DNA of 22,666 nt from an uncultured Salinimicrobium sp. (GTDB lineage: Bacteria > Bacteroidota > Bacteroidia > Flavobacteriales > Flavobacteriaceae), in the NCBI GenBank assembly GCA_946887025.1, contig CAMPJY010000022.1:1-22666 (forward strand), given 5' to 3'. A program made the position numbers and the translations under genes. Of this stretch, positions 7,146 to 13,942 are shown piece after piece. The notes below the pieces were generated by a model. It saw nothing but the letters and a program-made list of their open reading frames with translations. It searched no databases and was not told the origin of the DNA. How positions within the stretch are numbered: the first letter of the stretch is position 1; each line of letters opens with the position of its first letter.

Positions 7146-7904
7146 ATGAAAAGAATAAGCTTATTTTTTACCGCTGCAGTACTGGCTGTAGGCTGCAATG
7201 ACAACAACAGGAAAACTGAAACCGAAACTACAGAAACCGAAACCGCTGCCATGGAAGATACCACGGAAAACAACAACGAATGGATCGACCTGTTTAATGG
7301 CGAGAACCTGAATGGCTGGAAGGTCTACAACTCCGATGCTGACCCGACTCAGTGGTCCGTTGAGGATGGTGCCCTGGCCTTTGCCCCTTCCGAAGGTGAA
7401 AGATCGGGCACTGAAAACATTATTTCGGAAGAGGAATTCACCAATTTTGAGCTTTCCCTGGAGTGGAAGATCTCCGAAGGCGGAAATTCAGGGATCATGT
7501 GGGGTGTCAAGGAGAGCGATTCTCTCGGAGAACCTTACCTGACCGGTCCTGAGATCCAGGTGCTGGACAACGAGAAACACCCTGATGCAGCCAACGGACC
7601 TATACGACAGGCCGGTGCTCTGTACGATATGGTACCTCCATCTGAAGATGCGACTAAGCCTGTAGGGGAATGGAATGAAACCGTCATCCGTATCAACCAT
7701 AAGGAGAATCTGGGCAGCGTTACCATGAACGGCACCAAAATTGTCGAATTCGCCCTTCATGGCGAAGAATGGGACAAGTTGAAGGAAAATTCCAAGTTCA
7801 AGGACTGGACCGAATTCGGGAAGTATCACAGCGGCCATATCGCCCTTCAGGACCATGGGGACAAGGTATGGTACAGAAATATCAAGATTAAGGAGTTGGA
7901 TTAG
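7146..7904 (+). CDS. DUF1080 lipoprotein (3-keto-disaccharide hydrolase family)
   Basis: The 252-residue product has a lipoprotein signal (lipobox LAVGC, Cys17), then a Thr/Glu-rich linker (about 22-44) that should hold the domain away from the membrane. A single DUF1080 beta-sandwich domain fills 45-252. Recognisable family blocks are EWIDLFNGENLNGWKVYN, GGNSGIMWGV, GPEIQVLDNEKHPDA and WNETVIRINH. Members of this family are linked to cleavage of 3-keto-glycosides after oxidation by a partner dehydrogenase. It is the last gene of the rightward operon, directly before a strong terminator. Combined with the divergent GMC dehydrogenase, it supports a pathway that oxidises first and then cleaves. 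The domain is secure; the substrate is unknown. Confidence 0.9.
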   Translation: MKRISLFFTAAVLAVGCNDNNRKTETETTETETAAMEDTTENNNEWIDLFNGENLNGWKVYNSDADPTQWSVEDGALAFAPSEGERSGTENIISEEEFTNFELSLEWKISEGGNSGIMWGVKESDSLGEPYLTGPEIQVLDNEKHPDAANGPIRQAGALYDMVPPSEDATKPVGEWNETVIRINHKENLGSVTMNGTKIVEFALHGEEWDKLKENSKFKDWTEFGKYHSGHIALQDHGDKVWYRNIKIKELD

Positions 7905-7921
7905 GATTTTCCTCTTCAATG

Positions 7922-7957
7922 AAAAAGGCCGCCGGATATCTCCGGCGGCCTTTTTTT
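7922..7957 (+). terminator. Strong rho-independent terminator ending the sugar operon
   Basis: A perfect 10-bp GC stem (GGCCGCCGGA at 7927-7936, TCCGGCGGCC at 7941-7950) with a TATC loop is flanked by AAAAA and a seven-T tract (7951-7957). It follows the DUF1080 stop by about 20 bases. Confidence 0.92.
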
Positions 7958-7962
7958 ATCCT

Positions 7963-8018
7963 CGCTGCGCCCGATCTCCAGATCGGAGCGCAACCGGGCG
8001 GGAATCTCCAGATTCCCG
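7963..8018 (+). repeat. Two-hairpin intergenic repeat, copy 1
   Basis: The copy starts CGCTGCGC, has a first palindrome CCGATCT-CC-AGATCGG, a linker CAACCGGG and a second palindrome GGGAATCT-CC-AGATTCCC. Copies 2 (12752-12808) and 3 (22483-22537) have the same layout and strand orientation. It sits directly behind the sugar-operon terminator and before the hydrolase-OsmC gene. It resembles a REP-like element moved by a Y1 (IS200/RAYT-type) transposase elsewhere in the genome; no transposase lies in the window. Confidence 0.8.
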
Positions 8019-8076
8019 GAAAATTTGCACGCATGCCCCTTTTTGACTACCTTAAATAGATCAAATCTCAGGAGGT

Positions 8077-9285
8077 ATGAAATACACCAAGGTTGAATTC
8101 GAGAACACTCAGGGGCATCAGCTGGCTGGACATCTGGAGCTTCCCATAAATCAGGAACCGCACAATTATGTGCTTTTCGCCCACTGCTTTACCTGCAATA
8201 AAAACTTCTTTGCTGCAAGGAACATTGCTAGAGCCCTTGCCAATAACGGATTCGGTGTCCTGCGATTTGACTTTACAGGCCTCGGCGAAAGCGAGGGGGA
8301 GTTCGCAGATACCAATTTTTCAGGAAATGTCGAAGACCTGTTGGCAGCAGCGGAATATCTTAAAACCGAACACAAAGCCCCCACCCTTATCATTGGCCAC
8401 TCCCTCGGAGGGGCCGCCGTGATCTTTGCCGCACAAGAGCTTCCTTCCATAAAAGCCGTTGCCACGGTCGCAGCTCCTTCTTCCCCTAAACACGTGACCC
8501 ATCTGCTGAAGTCTGATATTAAGGAAATAAAGAAGCAGGGCCTGGCAAATGTAAACCTGGGAGGAAGAGATTTCACCATTAAAGAACAGTTCCTGAAAGA
8601 CCTGGACACCAAACAAATGAAATCTGTGGTCCGCAATCTTGAAAAGGCCCTTCTGGTCCTCCATTCCCCTCAGGACATGGTTGTGGAGATCAAAAATGCC
8701 GAAGAGATCTACGAGGCTGCCTGGCATCCGAAAAGCTTTATTTCACTTGATGGGGCCGATCACATGTTGTCCCGCAAAGAAGATTCCACGTATGCGGGAG
8801 ATGTCATTGCGGCCTGGGCTCTGCGCTATGTAGAGGTGCCCGTGGAAGAAAAACTCAATACCGAACACCAGGTCGTGGCAAACCTGGGAAAGGAAGGCTT
8901 CACCACCCAGATCAAAGCCGGGAACCATTTCTTCCTGGCAGATGAGCCCGTAAAACTTGGAGGGAAAGATCTTGGCCCCGACCCTTATGAATTTCTGGCC
9001 ACCGCACTGGCCGCCTGTACTTCCATGACGCTTCAGATGTATGCCAAAAGAAAAAAGTGGCCTTTGGAGAACGTCGAGACTCATGTAAGTCATTCCCGCG
9101 AGCATGCCGAGGATTGTCAGCATTGTGAGGATGAGGCAGCCAAATTAGAGGTGTTTACACGATCCATTGAGCTCGAGGGGAAGCTTACCCCTGAGCAGCA
9201 GGAGAAGCTTCTCACAATCGCCGATAAATGTCCGGTGCACAGAACCTTGGAAGCCAAATCAAAGATCGTCACCAGACTTCGGTAG
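8077..9285 (+). CDS. Fused alpha/beta hydrolase and OsmC/Ohr-type peroxidase protein
   Basis: The 402-residue protein has two domains. Residues 1 to about 255 are an alpha/beta hydrolase with nucleophile elbow GHSLGG (Ser109) and probable Asp200 and His229 completing the triad. Residues about 262-402 are an OsmC-like domain with the two redox cysteines, Cys314 (LAACTSMT) and Cys385 (DKCPVHR). OsmC proteins reduce organic hydroperoxides; the hydrolase half may release substrate or act separately. The same fusion is known in other bacteria, so it is not a frameshift artefact. Between the domains is a short linker (VPVEEKLNTEH). A CXXC (347-350) lies on a charged loop of the OsmC part. AGGAGG lies one base before the ATG, too close to be an ideal ribosome site. 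It appears to be transcribed alone. Confidence 0.92.
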   Translation: MKYTKVEFENTQGHQLAGHLELPINQEPHNYVLFAHCFTCNKNFFAARNIARALANNGFGVLRFDFTGLGESEGEFADTNFSGNVEDLLAAAEYLKTEHKAPTLIIGHSLGGAAVIFAAQELPSIKAVATVAAPSSPKHVTHLLKSDIKEIKKQGLANVNLGGRDFTIKEQFLKDLDTKQMKSVVRNLEKALLVLHSPQDMVVEIKNAEEIYEAAWHPKSFISLDGADHMLSRKEDSTYAGDVIAAWALRYVEVPVEEKLNTEHQVVANLGKEGFTTQIKAGNHFFLADEPVKLGGKDLGPDPYEFLATALAACTSMTLQMYAKRKKWPLENVETHVSHSREHAEDCQHCEDEAAKLEVFTRSIELEGKLTPEQQEKLLTIADKCPVHRTLEAKSKIVTRLR

Positions 9286-9357
9286 AAAAATTGCTTCACA
9301 AAATTCTAAAAACCTACAGAGATTCGAGGCTGCTGCTGTTAAGTCAAGCTTAAAATT

Positions 9358-9388
9358 TTGGCAAAACCGTTAATTCCCCATAATTTAG
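9358..9388 (+). promoter_or_regulatory. Predicted promoter of the superoxide dismutase gene
   Basis: TTG (9358-9360), a 20-base spacer and TAATTTAG (9381-9388) match the flavobacterial promoter pattern except for one base in the -7 box. The box ends 31 bases before the ATG at 9420. The rest of 9286-9419 shows no gene. Confidence 0.4.
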
Positions 9389-9419
9389 CAACACTAATTA
9401 ATCATTAATTCACGCTATT

Positions 9420-10025
9420 ATGAAACAACTAAGTTTAGCAATCCTATGTTCGGCCGCCCTTATCTTGACTGGCTGTCGCAACGAAAACCAAAGCGCGGAA
9501 GACCGTGTGGAGGAAAATGTTCTGGAAACTCAGGACGAAACCCAGGCGGAGGACGCATCAATGGAGACTGAGGAACCACAGGAATTAACTATAAATATTG
9601 AACCGAGAAGCAACAGCAACCTTTCGGGAGAAGCTGTATTTACGGAAGAAAATGGGGAAGTCACCCTGACTGCCACCGTTTCAGGACTTACCGAAGGCCA
9701 GCACGCCATTCATATTCACGAAAAAGCCGACTGTTCTGCAGAGGATGGAAGTTCAGCCGGAGGACACTGGAACCCTACCATGGAAGACCATGGGAAATGG
9801 GGCGAAGGTGAATACCACCGCGGAGACATTGGTAACTTTGATGTAGATGCCGATGGAAATGGAAGCATCACCTTTACCACTGACAAATGGTGTATCGGTT
9901 GTGAGGACGAACAAAGAAATATTGTTGGAAAATCGATCATGATCCACGAAGGTGTTGACGATTTCACCTCCCAGCCTTCCGGTGCTGCCGGTGCCAGGGT
10001 AGGTTGTGGCGAGATCACCATGTAA
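9420..10025 (+). CDS. sodC: Cu/Zn superoxide dismutase lipoprotein
   Basis: The 201-residue protein has a lipobox LTGC (Cys19), an acidic linker (about 20-55) and a complete Cu/Zn superoxide dismutase domain. Copper ligands are His98, His100, bridging His116 and His176. Zinc ligands His116, His124, His133 and Asp136 keep the spacing of the classical enzyme. The structural disulfide pair is Cys105-Cys196 and the active-site Arg is Arg193. It should convert superoxide to peroxide and oxygen outside the cytoplasm. An additional Cys pair, WCIGC (158 and 161), lies in the electrostatic-loop region and is not part of the classical fold. The gene has its own predicted promoter and terminator, so it is probably monocistronic. 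The identification is very secure. Confidence 0.96.
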   Translation: MKQLSLAILCSAALILTGCRNENQSAEDRVEENVLETQDETQAEDASMETEEPQELTINIEPRSNSNLSGEAVFTEENGEVTLTATVSGLTEGQHAIHIHEKADCSAEDGSSAGGHWNPTMEDHGKWGEGEYHRGDIGNFDVDADGNGSITFTTDKWCIGCEDEQRNIVGKSIMIHEGVDDFTSQPSGAAGARVGCGEITM

Positions 10026-10049
10026 ATCAATTAAATATTAATTGTAGAT

Positions 10050-10072
10050 AGGCCCTTCATGGGCCTTTTTTT
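10050..10072 (+). terminator. Rho-independent terminator after sodC
   Basis: AGGCCC (10050-10055), loop TTCAT and GGGCCT (10061-10066) are followed by a T tract to 10072. A second AT-rich palindrome, CAATTAA-ATA-TTAATTG (10028-10044), lies between it and the stop codon. It separates sodC from the convergent NADH dehydrogenase gene. Confidence 0.85.
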
Positions 10073-10127
10073 ATACCCCTGCGGTTCGCCTAAGTGTCGT
10101 CCCTCCAGGCTGTTTTAAAAAATAATC

Positions 10128-10144
10128 ATTCGTGAATTCGTGGC
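10128..10144 (-). repeat. CACGAAT-type short repeat, copy 1
   Basis: The reverse strand reads GCCACGAATTCACGAAT. Near-identical copies lie at 22445-22461 and 22552-22568, with another inverted one at 22583-22600. It lies in the convergent gap between sodC and the NADH dehydrogenase gene. Confidence 0.6.
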
Positions 10145-10165
10145 TATCCTCCTCCCTTCTCCCCT

Positions 10166-11476
10166 TTAAACCTTCTTCTGATCCACCTCCAGATTCTTTT
10201 TATTACTCTTGAAAGGCCGGATGATCAGCCTTGAAGCCTTCTCGAAATTAATATAATTGTACACCCAGTTAAAAAAGGTGATCAGGCGATTCCTGAACCC
10301 CACCAGGAAATAAAGGTGAATGAACATCCAGATGAACCAGGCGAAAAAACCGCCGAACTTCAATTTCCCCATATCCACCACCGCCCTGTTTCTTCCAATT
10401 GTAGCCATGGTTCCTTTGTCCCTGTAGCTGAACGGCTGCATTTTTTCCTTATTCAGAATCCTTTTCAGGTTTTTGGCTAGTAGTTTTCCCTGCTGTATGG
10501 CAGGCTGGGCCACCATGGGGTGCCCTTTGGGATATTTTTCGGTCTGCATAAGTGCAATATCTCCAATTGCGAAAATATTCTCATAGCCCCTGACCTGATT
10601 GAACACGTTTACATCATACCTCTTGGGCCTTTCTACCAGGGCAGAAGCATCCAGCCCTTCTATGGGAGCCCCTGAAACCCCTGCTGCCCAGATAAAGGTA
10701 GAGGTATCGAAAAACAGCCCCTCCTGGTTCGTGGTTACCCTTTTTCCGTCATAGGCTTGTACCATGGTGTTCAAATGGATCTCCACCCCCAGATCCCTCA
10801 GGAATTTATCCGCCTTTTTTGAAACAGTCTCACTCATTGGAGGCAGTACCCGATCCAGTCCTTCAATGAGGTGGATCTTCATCTCCTTGGGATCGAGGTC
10901 CCTGTAATCCTTTGGCACGATGAAATTTCGTACTTCCGCTATGGCTCCGCTCAATTCCACTCCCGTAGGTCCGGCTCCTGCTATCACAAAATTCAGCAGG
11001 GCCTTACGTTTTGCAGGATCATCGGTGATCACCGCCTGCTCCAGGTTTTCGAGGATAAGACTCCTGATGTTGAGCGCCTGGGGAATGGTCTTCATCCACA
11101 TGGCGTGTTCCTCGATACTCTTATTGCCAAAGAAGTTGGTTTTGGAACCCGTGGCAATGACGAGATAATCATATGTAAGCTCGCCAATGTTGGTATGAAT
11201 GCTATTGGTTTCAGGAGAAATGGATTCGACTTCCGCCAGCCTGAAAAACCCCTCCTTACTGTGACGGGTTATTTTTCGCAAAGGATAGGCGATGGAATCA
11301 GGCTCGAGGCCGGAAGTCGAAACCTGGTACAGCAGAGGCTGAAAGGTGTGATAATTCTGCCGGTCCAGCAGGACCACCTGCAGCTTTTCATCCATAAGTT
11401 GTCTGGCCAGGGAAATACCTCCAAATCCCCCTCCGATTATAACTACTCTGGGATTTTCTGAATTAGGAATGTTCAT
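10166..11476 (-). CDS. ndh: Type II NADH dehydrogenase (NDH-2, NAD(P)/FAD-dependent oxidoreductase)
   Basis: This 436-residue flavoprotein carries two Rossmann dinucleotide motifs, IIGGGFGG (13-20, FAD) and VIAGAGPTGVE (164-174, NADH), plus the FAD-contacting FAIGD (302-306). The quinone-site motif AQPAIQQG is at 323-330. A C-terminal hydrophobic/amphipathic segment (about 376-410, GGFFAWFIWMFIHLYF) anchors it to the inner membrane. It would oxidise NADH and reduce quinone without pumping protons. Length and architecture are normal for the family. It is read leftward, divergent from the ECF sigma gene, with a perfect 15-base palindrome in the shared upstream region, and convergent with sodC. 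Confidence 0.92.
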   Translation of the reverse strand: MNIPNSENPRVVIIGGGFGGISLARQLMDEKLQVVLLDRQNYHTFQPLLYQVSTSGLEPDSIAYPLRKITRHSKEGFFRLAEVESISPETNSIHTNIGELTYDYLVIATGSKTNFFGNKSIEEHAMWMKTIPQALNIRSLILENLEQAVITDDPAKRKALLNFVIAGAGPTGVELSGAIAEVRNFIVPKDYRDLDPKEMKIHLIEGLDRVLPPMSETVSKKADKFLRDLGVEIHLNTMVQAYDGKRVTTNQEGLFFDTSTFIWAAGVSGAPIEGLDASALVERPKRYDVNVFNQVRGYENIFAIGDIALMQTEKYPKGHPMVAQPAIQQGKLLAKNLKRILNKEKMQPFSYRDKGTMATIGRNRAVVDMGKLKFGGFFAWFIWMFIHLYFLVGFRNRLITFFNWVYNYINFEKASRLIIRPFKSNKKNLEVDQKKV

Positions 11477-11529
11477 AAGAATGATTTATTTTCCACCCGG
11501 GGAAATGATCGTTCGGCGGGCACTTAAAT

Positions 11530-11544
11530 TTACAAAATTTGTAA
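11530..11544. promoter_or_regulatory. Perfect palindrome in the ndh / sigma-factor divergent promoter region
   Basis: TTACAAA-A-TTTGTAA is a perfect inverted repeat, 53 bases before ndh and 43 bases before the sigma gene. Its right half contains a TTG that could be the -33 element of the sigma gene. This placement is typical of an operator for a dimeric regulator, but no regulator is known from the window. Confidence 0.4.
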
Positions 11545-11587
11545 CGTTTCTCCTTACTTTCCTACCTATAGAAGCAGAAATCAATTT

Positions 11588-12082
11588 GTGAAGAAAAATC
11601 TTGAACATGAATTTGTGACCAACCTGGAAAAGCACCAGAATATAGTGCATAAGATCTGCCGTATTTATACCAATGACCAGGAAACCCACAACGATCTATT
11701 TCAGGAAGTGACCATACAGTTATGGAAGGCGTACCCGAAATTCCGCGGGGATTCCAAATTCAGCACCTGGATGTATCGGGTGGCGCTGAATACCGCAATT
11801 ACCCTTTACAGAAAATCTAAAAGAACTATAAAGACACAGGATATTGACGAGATCAGTTATCGTATTAGTGCGCAGGAATATGATGGGGAGGCGGAGATTC
11901 ACTTGAAATTACTGTATTCTGCCGTAAAGGAACTGAATGATATCGACAAGGCCCTGGTTTTCCTGTACCTGGAGGACCAGTCATACAAGGAAATATCAGA
12001 AACCCTGGGGATCACAGAAATTAATGCAAGAGTAAAAATGAACAGGATAAAAACAAAATTAAAGAGCATCATAAATCCGTAG
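11588..12082 (+). CDS. ECF-type RNA polymerase sigma factor
   Basis: The 164-residue protein has sigma region 2 (about 15-78: NDLFQEVTIQLWKAYPKF, then STWMYRVALNTAITLYRK) and region 4 (about 110-160: DKALVFLYLEDQSYKEISETLGI, then NARVKMNRIKTKLK, the helix-turn-helix that reads the -35 region). The short linker and the absence of regions 1 and 3 place it in the ECF group. The start is GTG at 11588; no in-frame ATG exists before the conserved part. A membrane protein gene begins 2 bases after the stop, the usual place for a partner or anti-sigma factor. The regulon is unknown. Confidence 0.92.
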   Translation: MKKNLEHEFVTNLEKHQNIVHKICRIYTNDQETHNDLFQEVTIQLWKAYPKFRGDSKFSTWMYRVALNTAITLYRKSKRTIKTQDIDEISYRISAQEYDGEAEIHLKLLYSAVKELNDIDKALVFLYLEDQSYKEISETLGITEINARVKMNRIKTKLKSIINP

Positions 12083-12084
12083 CG

Positions 12085-12723
12085 ATGGAAGAGTTGGATT
12101 TTTTAAAGAAGGACTGGAAAAAGCAGGAAGAAAATTTCCCGCACCTCTCCTATAACGACATATATAAAATGCTTTGGAAAAAGTCCTCCTCCATCGTGAA
12201 GTGGATTTTTGTGATAAGCATCATGGAGCTTTTCCTGTCTACCTTCCTGAACATCCTTCTTGCGGATGACAGCTACTGGAAGGAAATGCAACAGCTTCAT
12301 ATCAAGAATTTCACCATCGGGCTTTACGTGGTGAGTTACTGTATCACCTTCTACTTCATTTACAGGTTCTACAGGAATTACAGGCGGATCTCCACTACCG
12401 ATGATGCCGCAACCCTTATGGAGAATATTATCAGGACCCGAAAGACGGTAAAGACCTATATTGCTTATGTGCTTATTTATTCGGGGCTTTCCTCCCTTTT
12501 CCTTGCCTATTTCATGCTGAGGAACCACCAGGCCATGGAGCAGGTGGAGGAAACCGCGAAATATTCCTATGAGACCCTTGACTGGGTGAAGTTTATACTT
12601 CTTGGCATTATAGTTCTTGCCATCATCCTGAGCATTATCTGGTTATTCTACCGACTTATCTACGGCATTCTGCTTAAGAAGCTGTTGCGGAACTATAAGG
12701 AGCTGAAAAAGCTGGAGATGTAA
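12085..12723 (+). CDS. Four-helix membrane protein paired with the ECF sigma factor (function unknown)
   Basis: The 212-residue protein begins with a charged cytoplasmic segment (LDFLKKDWKKQEENFPHLSY, 4-23) and has four predicted membrane helices at about 38-59, 77-97, 123-146 and 168-195, ending in a basic tail. Similar proteins sit behind ECF sigma genes in other Flavobacteriia. It follows the sigma gene by 2 bases, so translation is probably coupled. The position suggests an anti-sigma factor or sensor, with the N-terminal segment able to bind the sigma factor. It lacks any recognisable zinc-binding anti-sigma motif (HxxxCxxC). The function is inferred from context only. Confidence 0.8.
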   Translation: MEELDFLKKDWKKQEENFPHLSYNDIYKMLWKKSSSIVKWIFVISIMELFLSTFLNILLADDSYWKEMQQLHIKNFTIGLYVVSYCITFYFIYRFYRNYRRISTTDDAATLMENIIRTRKTVKTYIAYVLIYSGLSSLFLAYFMLRNHQAMEQVEETAKYSYETLDWVKFILLGIIVLAIILSIIWLFYRLIYGILLKKLLRNYKELKKLEM

Positions 12724-12751
12724 TAAAGTCTGCCGCCGCAGCCGCTCCAGC

Positions 12752-12808
12752 CGCTGCGCCAGGATCTCCAGATCCTGGCGCAACCGGGCGGGAATCTCCA
12801 GATTCCCG
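12752..12808 (+). repeat. Two-hairpin intergenic repeat, copy 2
   Basis: Same layout and orientation as the copy at 7963-8018. Here the first palindrome is a perfect 12-bp stem (GCGCCAGGATCT against its complement, 12755-12780), the longest of the three copies. The second palindrome is CGGGAATCT-CC-AGATTCCCG. It lies in the 348-base gene-free stretch 12724-13071. Confidence 0.8.
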
Positions 12809-12854
12809 AAACCCGGGGTTCAAATCGGATTTAGCCTAAAAGAATTCTCAATTG

Positions 12855-13024
12855 CCGGGGCTTTCAAGCCCCGGTCCTTAAATTTTTAAATGTTCAGGGC
12901 TTTAGCCCAATTTTGAGCAGATTACAATTGGGCTAAAGCCCTGGAGGAGGTGGAATGGCGTTTTCTACAAAGATGTCCCTCCTCTGGAGGTAAAAACAGC
13001 CCTGAAAGGGAGGAAATCTTTGTA
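12855..13024. repeat. Block of three palindromes (REP-like cluster)
   Basis: Three stems follow each other. The first is CCGGGGCTT-TC-AAGCCCCGG (12855-12874). The second is a perfect 18-bp inverted repeat (12895-12912 with 12926-12943, core GGGCTTTAGCCCAATT) around a 13-base loop. The third is an imperfect stem with outer arms TACAAAGAT (12966-12974) and ATCTTTGTA (13016-13024) and C/T-rich and G/A-rich inner arms. No open frame across this stretch looks like a gene. With repeat copy 2 it fills the gap between the sigma operon and the convergent acyltransferase gene. Confidence 0.75.
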
Positions 13025-13071
13025 GATTACGTGAATGATTGCCACAGGAATTCCCACGAAAAGACAACAAT

Positions 13072-13896
13072 TTAATAGGAATCATTATCTTCCTTGTAAC
13101 TGTACCTTCTCTTCTGGTTCAGGTTTTCAAGATCTTCCAGCTCTTCCTGCGGAATCACTTTCAGAAAAGACGGATGCTGCTCTATGGCATATTCCAGTTT
13201 CTTTACGATCTCCTCCACGCTCTCGTTGTCATAATCAATATCCAGCGGTTCCTTGATCTGAAAAGATTGCAGGATTCCACGTTTTTTGATCCGAAGCCCC
13301 TTCTTATCAAACGAACGGCGGAATCCATCTATGACGATGGGGATGACAATGGGCTTATATTGCTTGATGATATGAGCCGTCCCCTTCCTGATCGGCTTAA
13401 AAGGTTTCGTGGTGCCTTGTGGAAAGGTGATCACCCAGCCATCCTTTAAAGCGATCCCAATATTCTGGGTATCCTCAAGATTCACATTCCTCTGGACCTC
13501 CTTCCCCTTTTCCCGCCAGGTACGCTCCACGGAAACAGCCCCGGCATAAGCCATGATCCTGGTGAGGAGCCCGGCCTGCATGGTTTCCTTGGCAGCAACA
13601 TAGTACACGTTCAGTTTGGGTTGCCAGATGTAACCGACATTCTTGATGGAATCCACCCTTCCGCTCAGGCTGGCATTGAACACGTGAAACATGGCCACTA
13701 CATCGGCAAAATAAGTCTGGTGATTGGAAACGAAAAGTACATTGGTATCGGGCAGGTTTTTGATGATCTCAGAACCTTCGATCCGGAGTTCGTTGAACCC
13801 CCTGTAACGCCTATGGGTGAGAACCGCAAAGATGCGGATAAGCCATTTTTTCAAAAAAAGTATATGTCCAAAAGGGTTTTTCCTGAACAATCCCAT
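13072..13896 (-). CDS. PlsC-like lysophospholipid acyltransferase with altered motifs
   Basis: The 274-residue protein has the glycerolipid acyltransferase fold: a hydrophobic N-terminus (about 12-27), block I SNHQTYFADV (57-66), block III-like ITFPQGTTKPF (156-166) and block IV VIPIVIDGF (184-192). The usual catalytic HX4D is here HX5D (His59, Asp65), and the FPEGTR motif reads FPQGTT, so Glu and Arg are replaced. It probably still transfers an acyl chain to a lipid, but perhaps a different acceptor from lysophosphatidic acid. It lies 46 bases downstream of the Nudix gene on the same strand, and a TATATTTG box (complement of 13923-13930) in that gap could drive it separately. The ATG at 13894-13896 fits the family N-terminus. 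Confidence 0.85.
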   Translation of the reverse strand: MGLFRKNPFGHILFLKKWLIRIFAVLTHRRYRGFNELRIEGSEIIKNLPDTNVLFVSNHQTYFADVVAMFHVFNASLSGRVDSIKNVGYIWQPKLNVYYVAAKETMQAGLLTRIMAYAGAVSVERTWREKGKEVQRNVNLEDTQNIGIALKDGWVITFPQGTTKPFKPIRKGTAHIIKQYKPIVIPIVIDGFRRSFDKKGLRIKKRGILQSFQIKEPLDIDYDNESVEEIVKKLEYAIEQHPSFLKVIPQEELEDLENLNQKRRYSYKEDNDSY

Positions 13897-13922
13897 AGTT
13901 CGATCACGTAATTACAGAACTA

Positions 13923-13930
13923 CAAATATA
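13923..13930 (-). promoter_or_regulatory. Possible -7 box upstream of the acyltransferase gene
   Basis: TATATTTG on the minus strand matches the Bacteroidota -7 consensus TAnnTTTG, 26 bases before the ATG. No TTG lies at the right distance upstream, so this is a half-supported promoter. Confidence 0.3.
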
Positions 13931-13942
13931 CGATTTCAAAGG

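Noticed and set aside
142..7904. A classical polysaccharide utilization locus
   Set aside because: No SusC/SusD pair, glycoside hydrolase, sulfatase or hybrid two-component regulator gene is present, so the module is better described as a sugar-oxidation cluster.
7855..8046. A short forward frame running from DUF1080 through the terminator and repeat copy 1
   Set aside because: It crosses a strong terminator and encodes the hairpin repeat; no start signal or family resemblance.
10871..11461. A 196-codon plus-strand open frame
   Set aside because: It is antisense to the NDH-2 gene, whose motifs are intact throughout, so it is a shadow frame.
12724..13071. A possible CRISPR array or small gene in the repeat-rich gap
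   Set aside because: The palindromes differ from one another and are not evenly spaced direct repeats with spacers, and no frame has a plausible start and gene-like composition.
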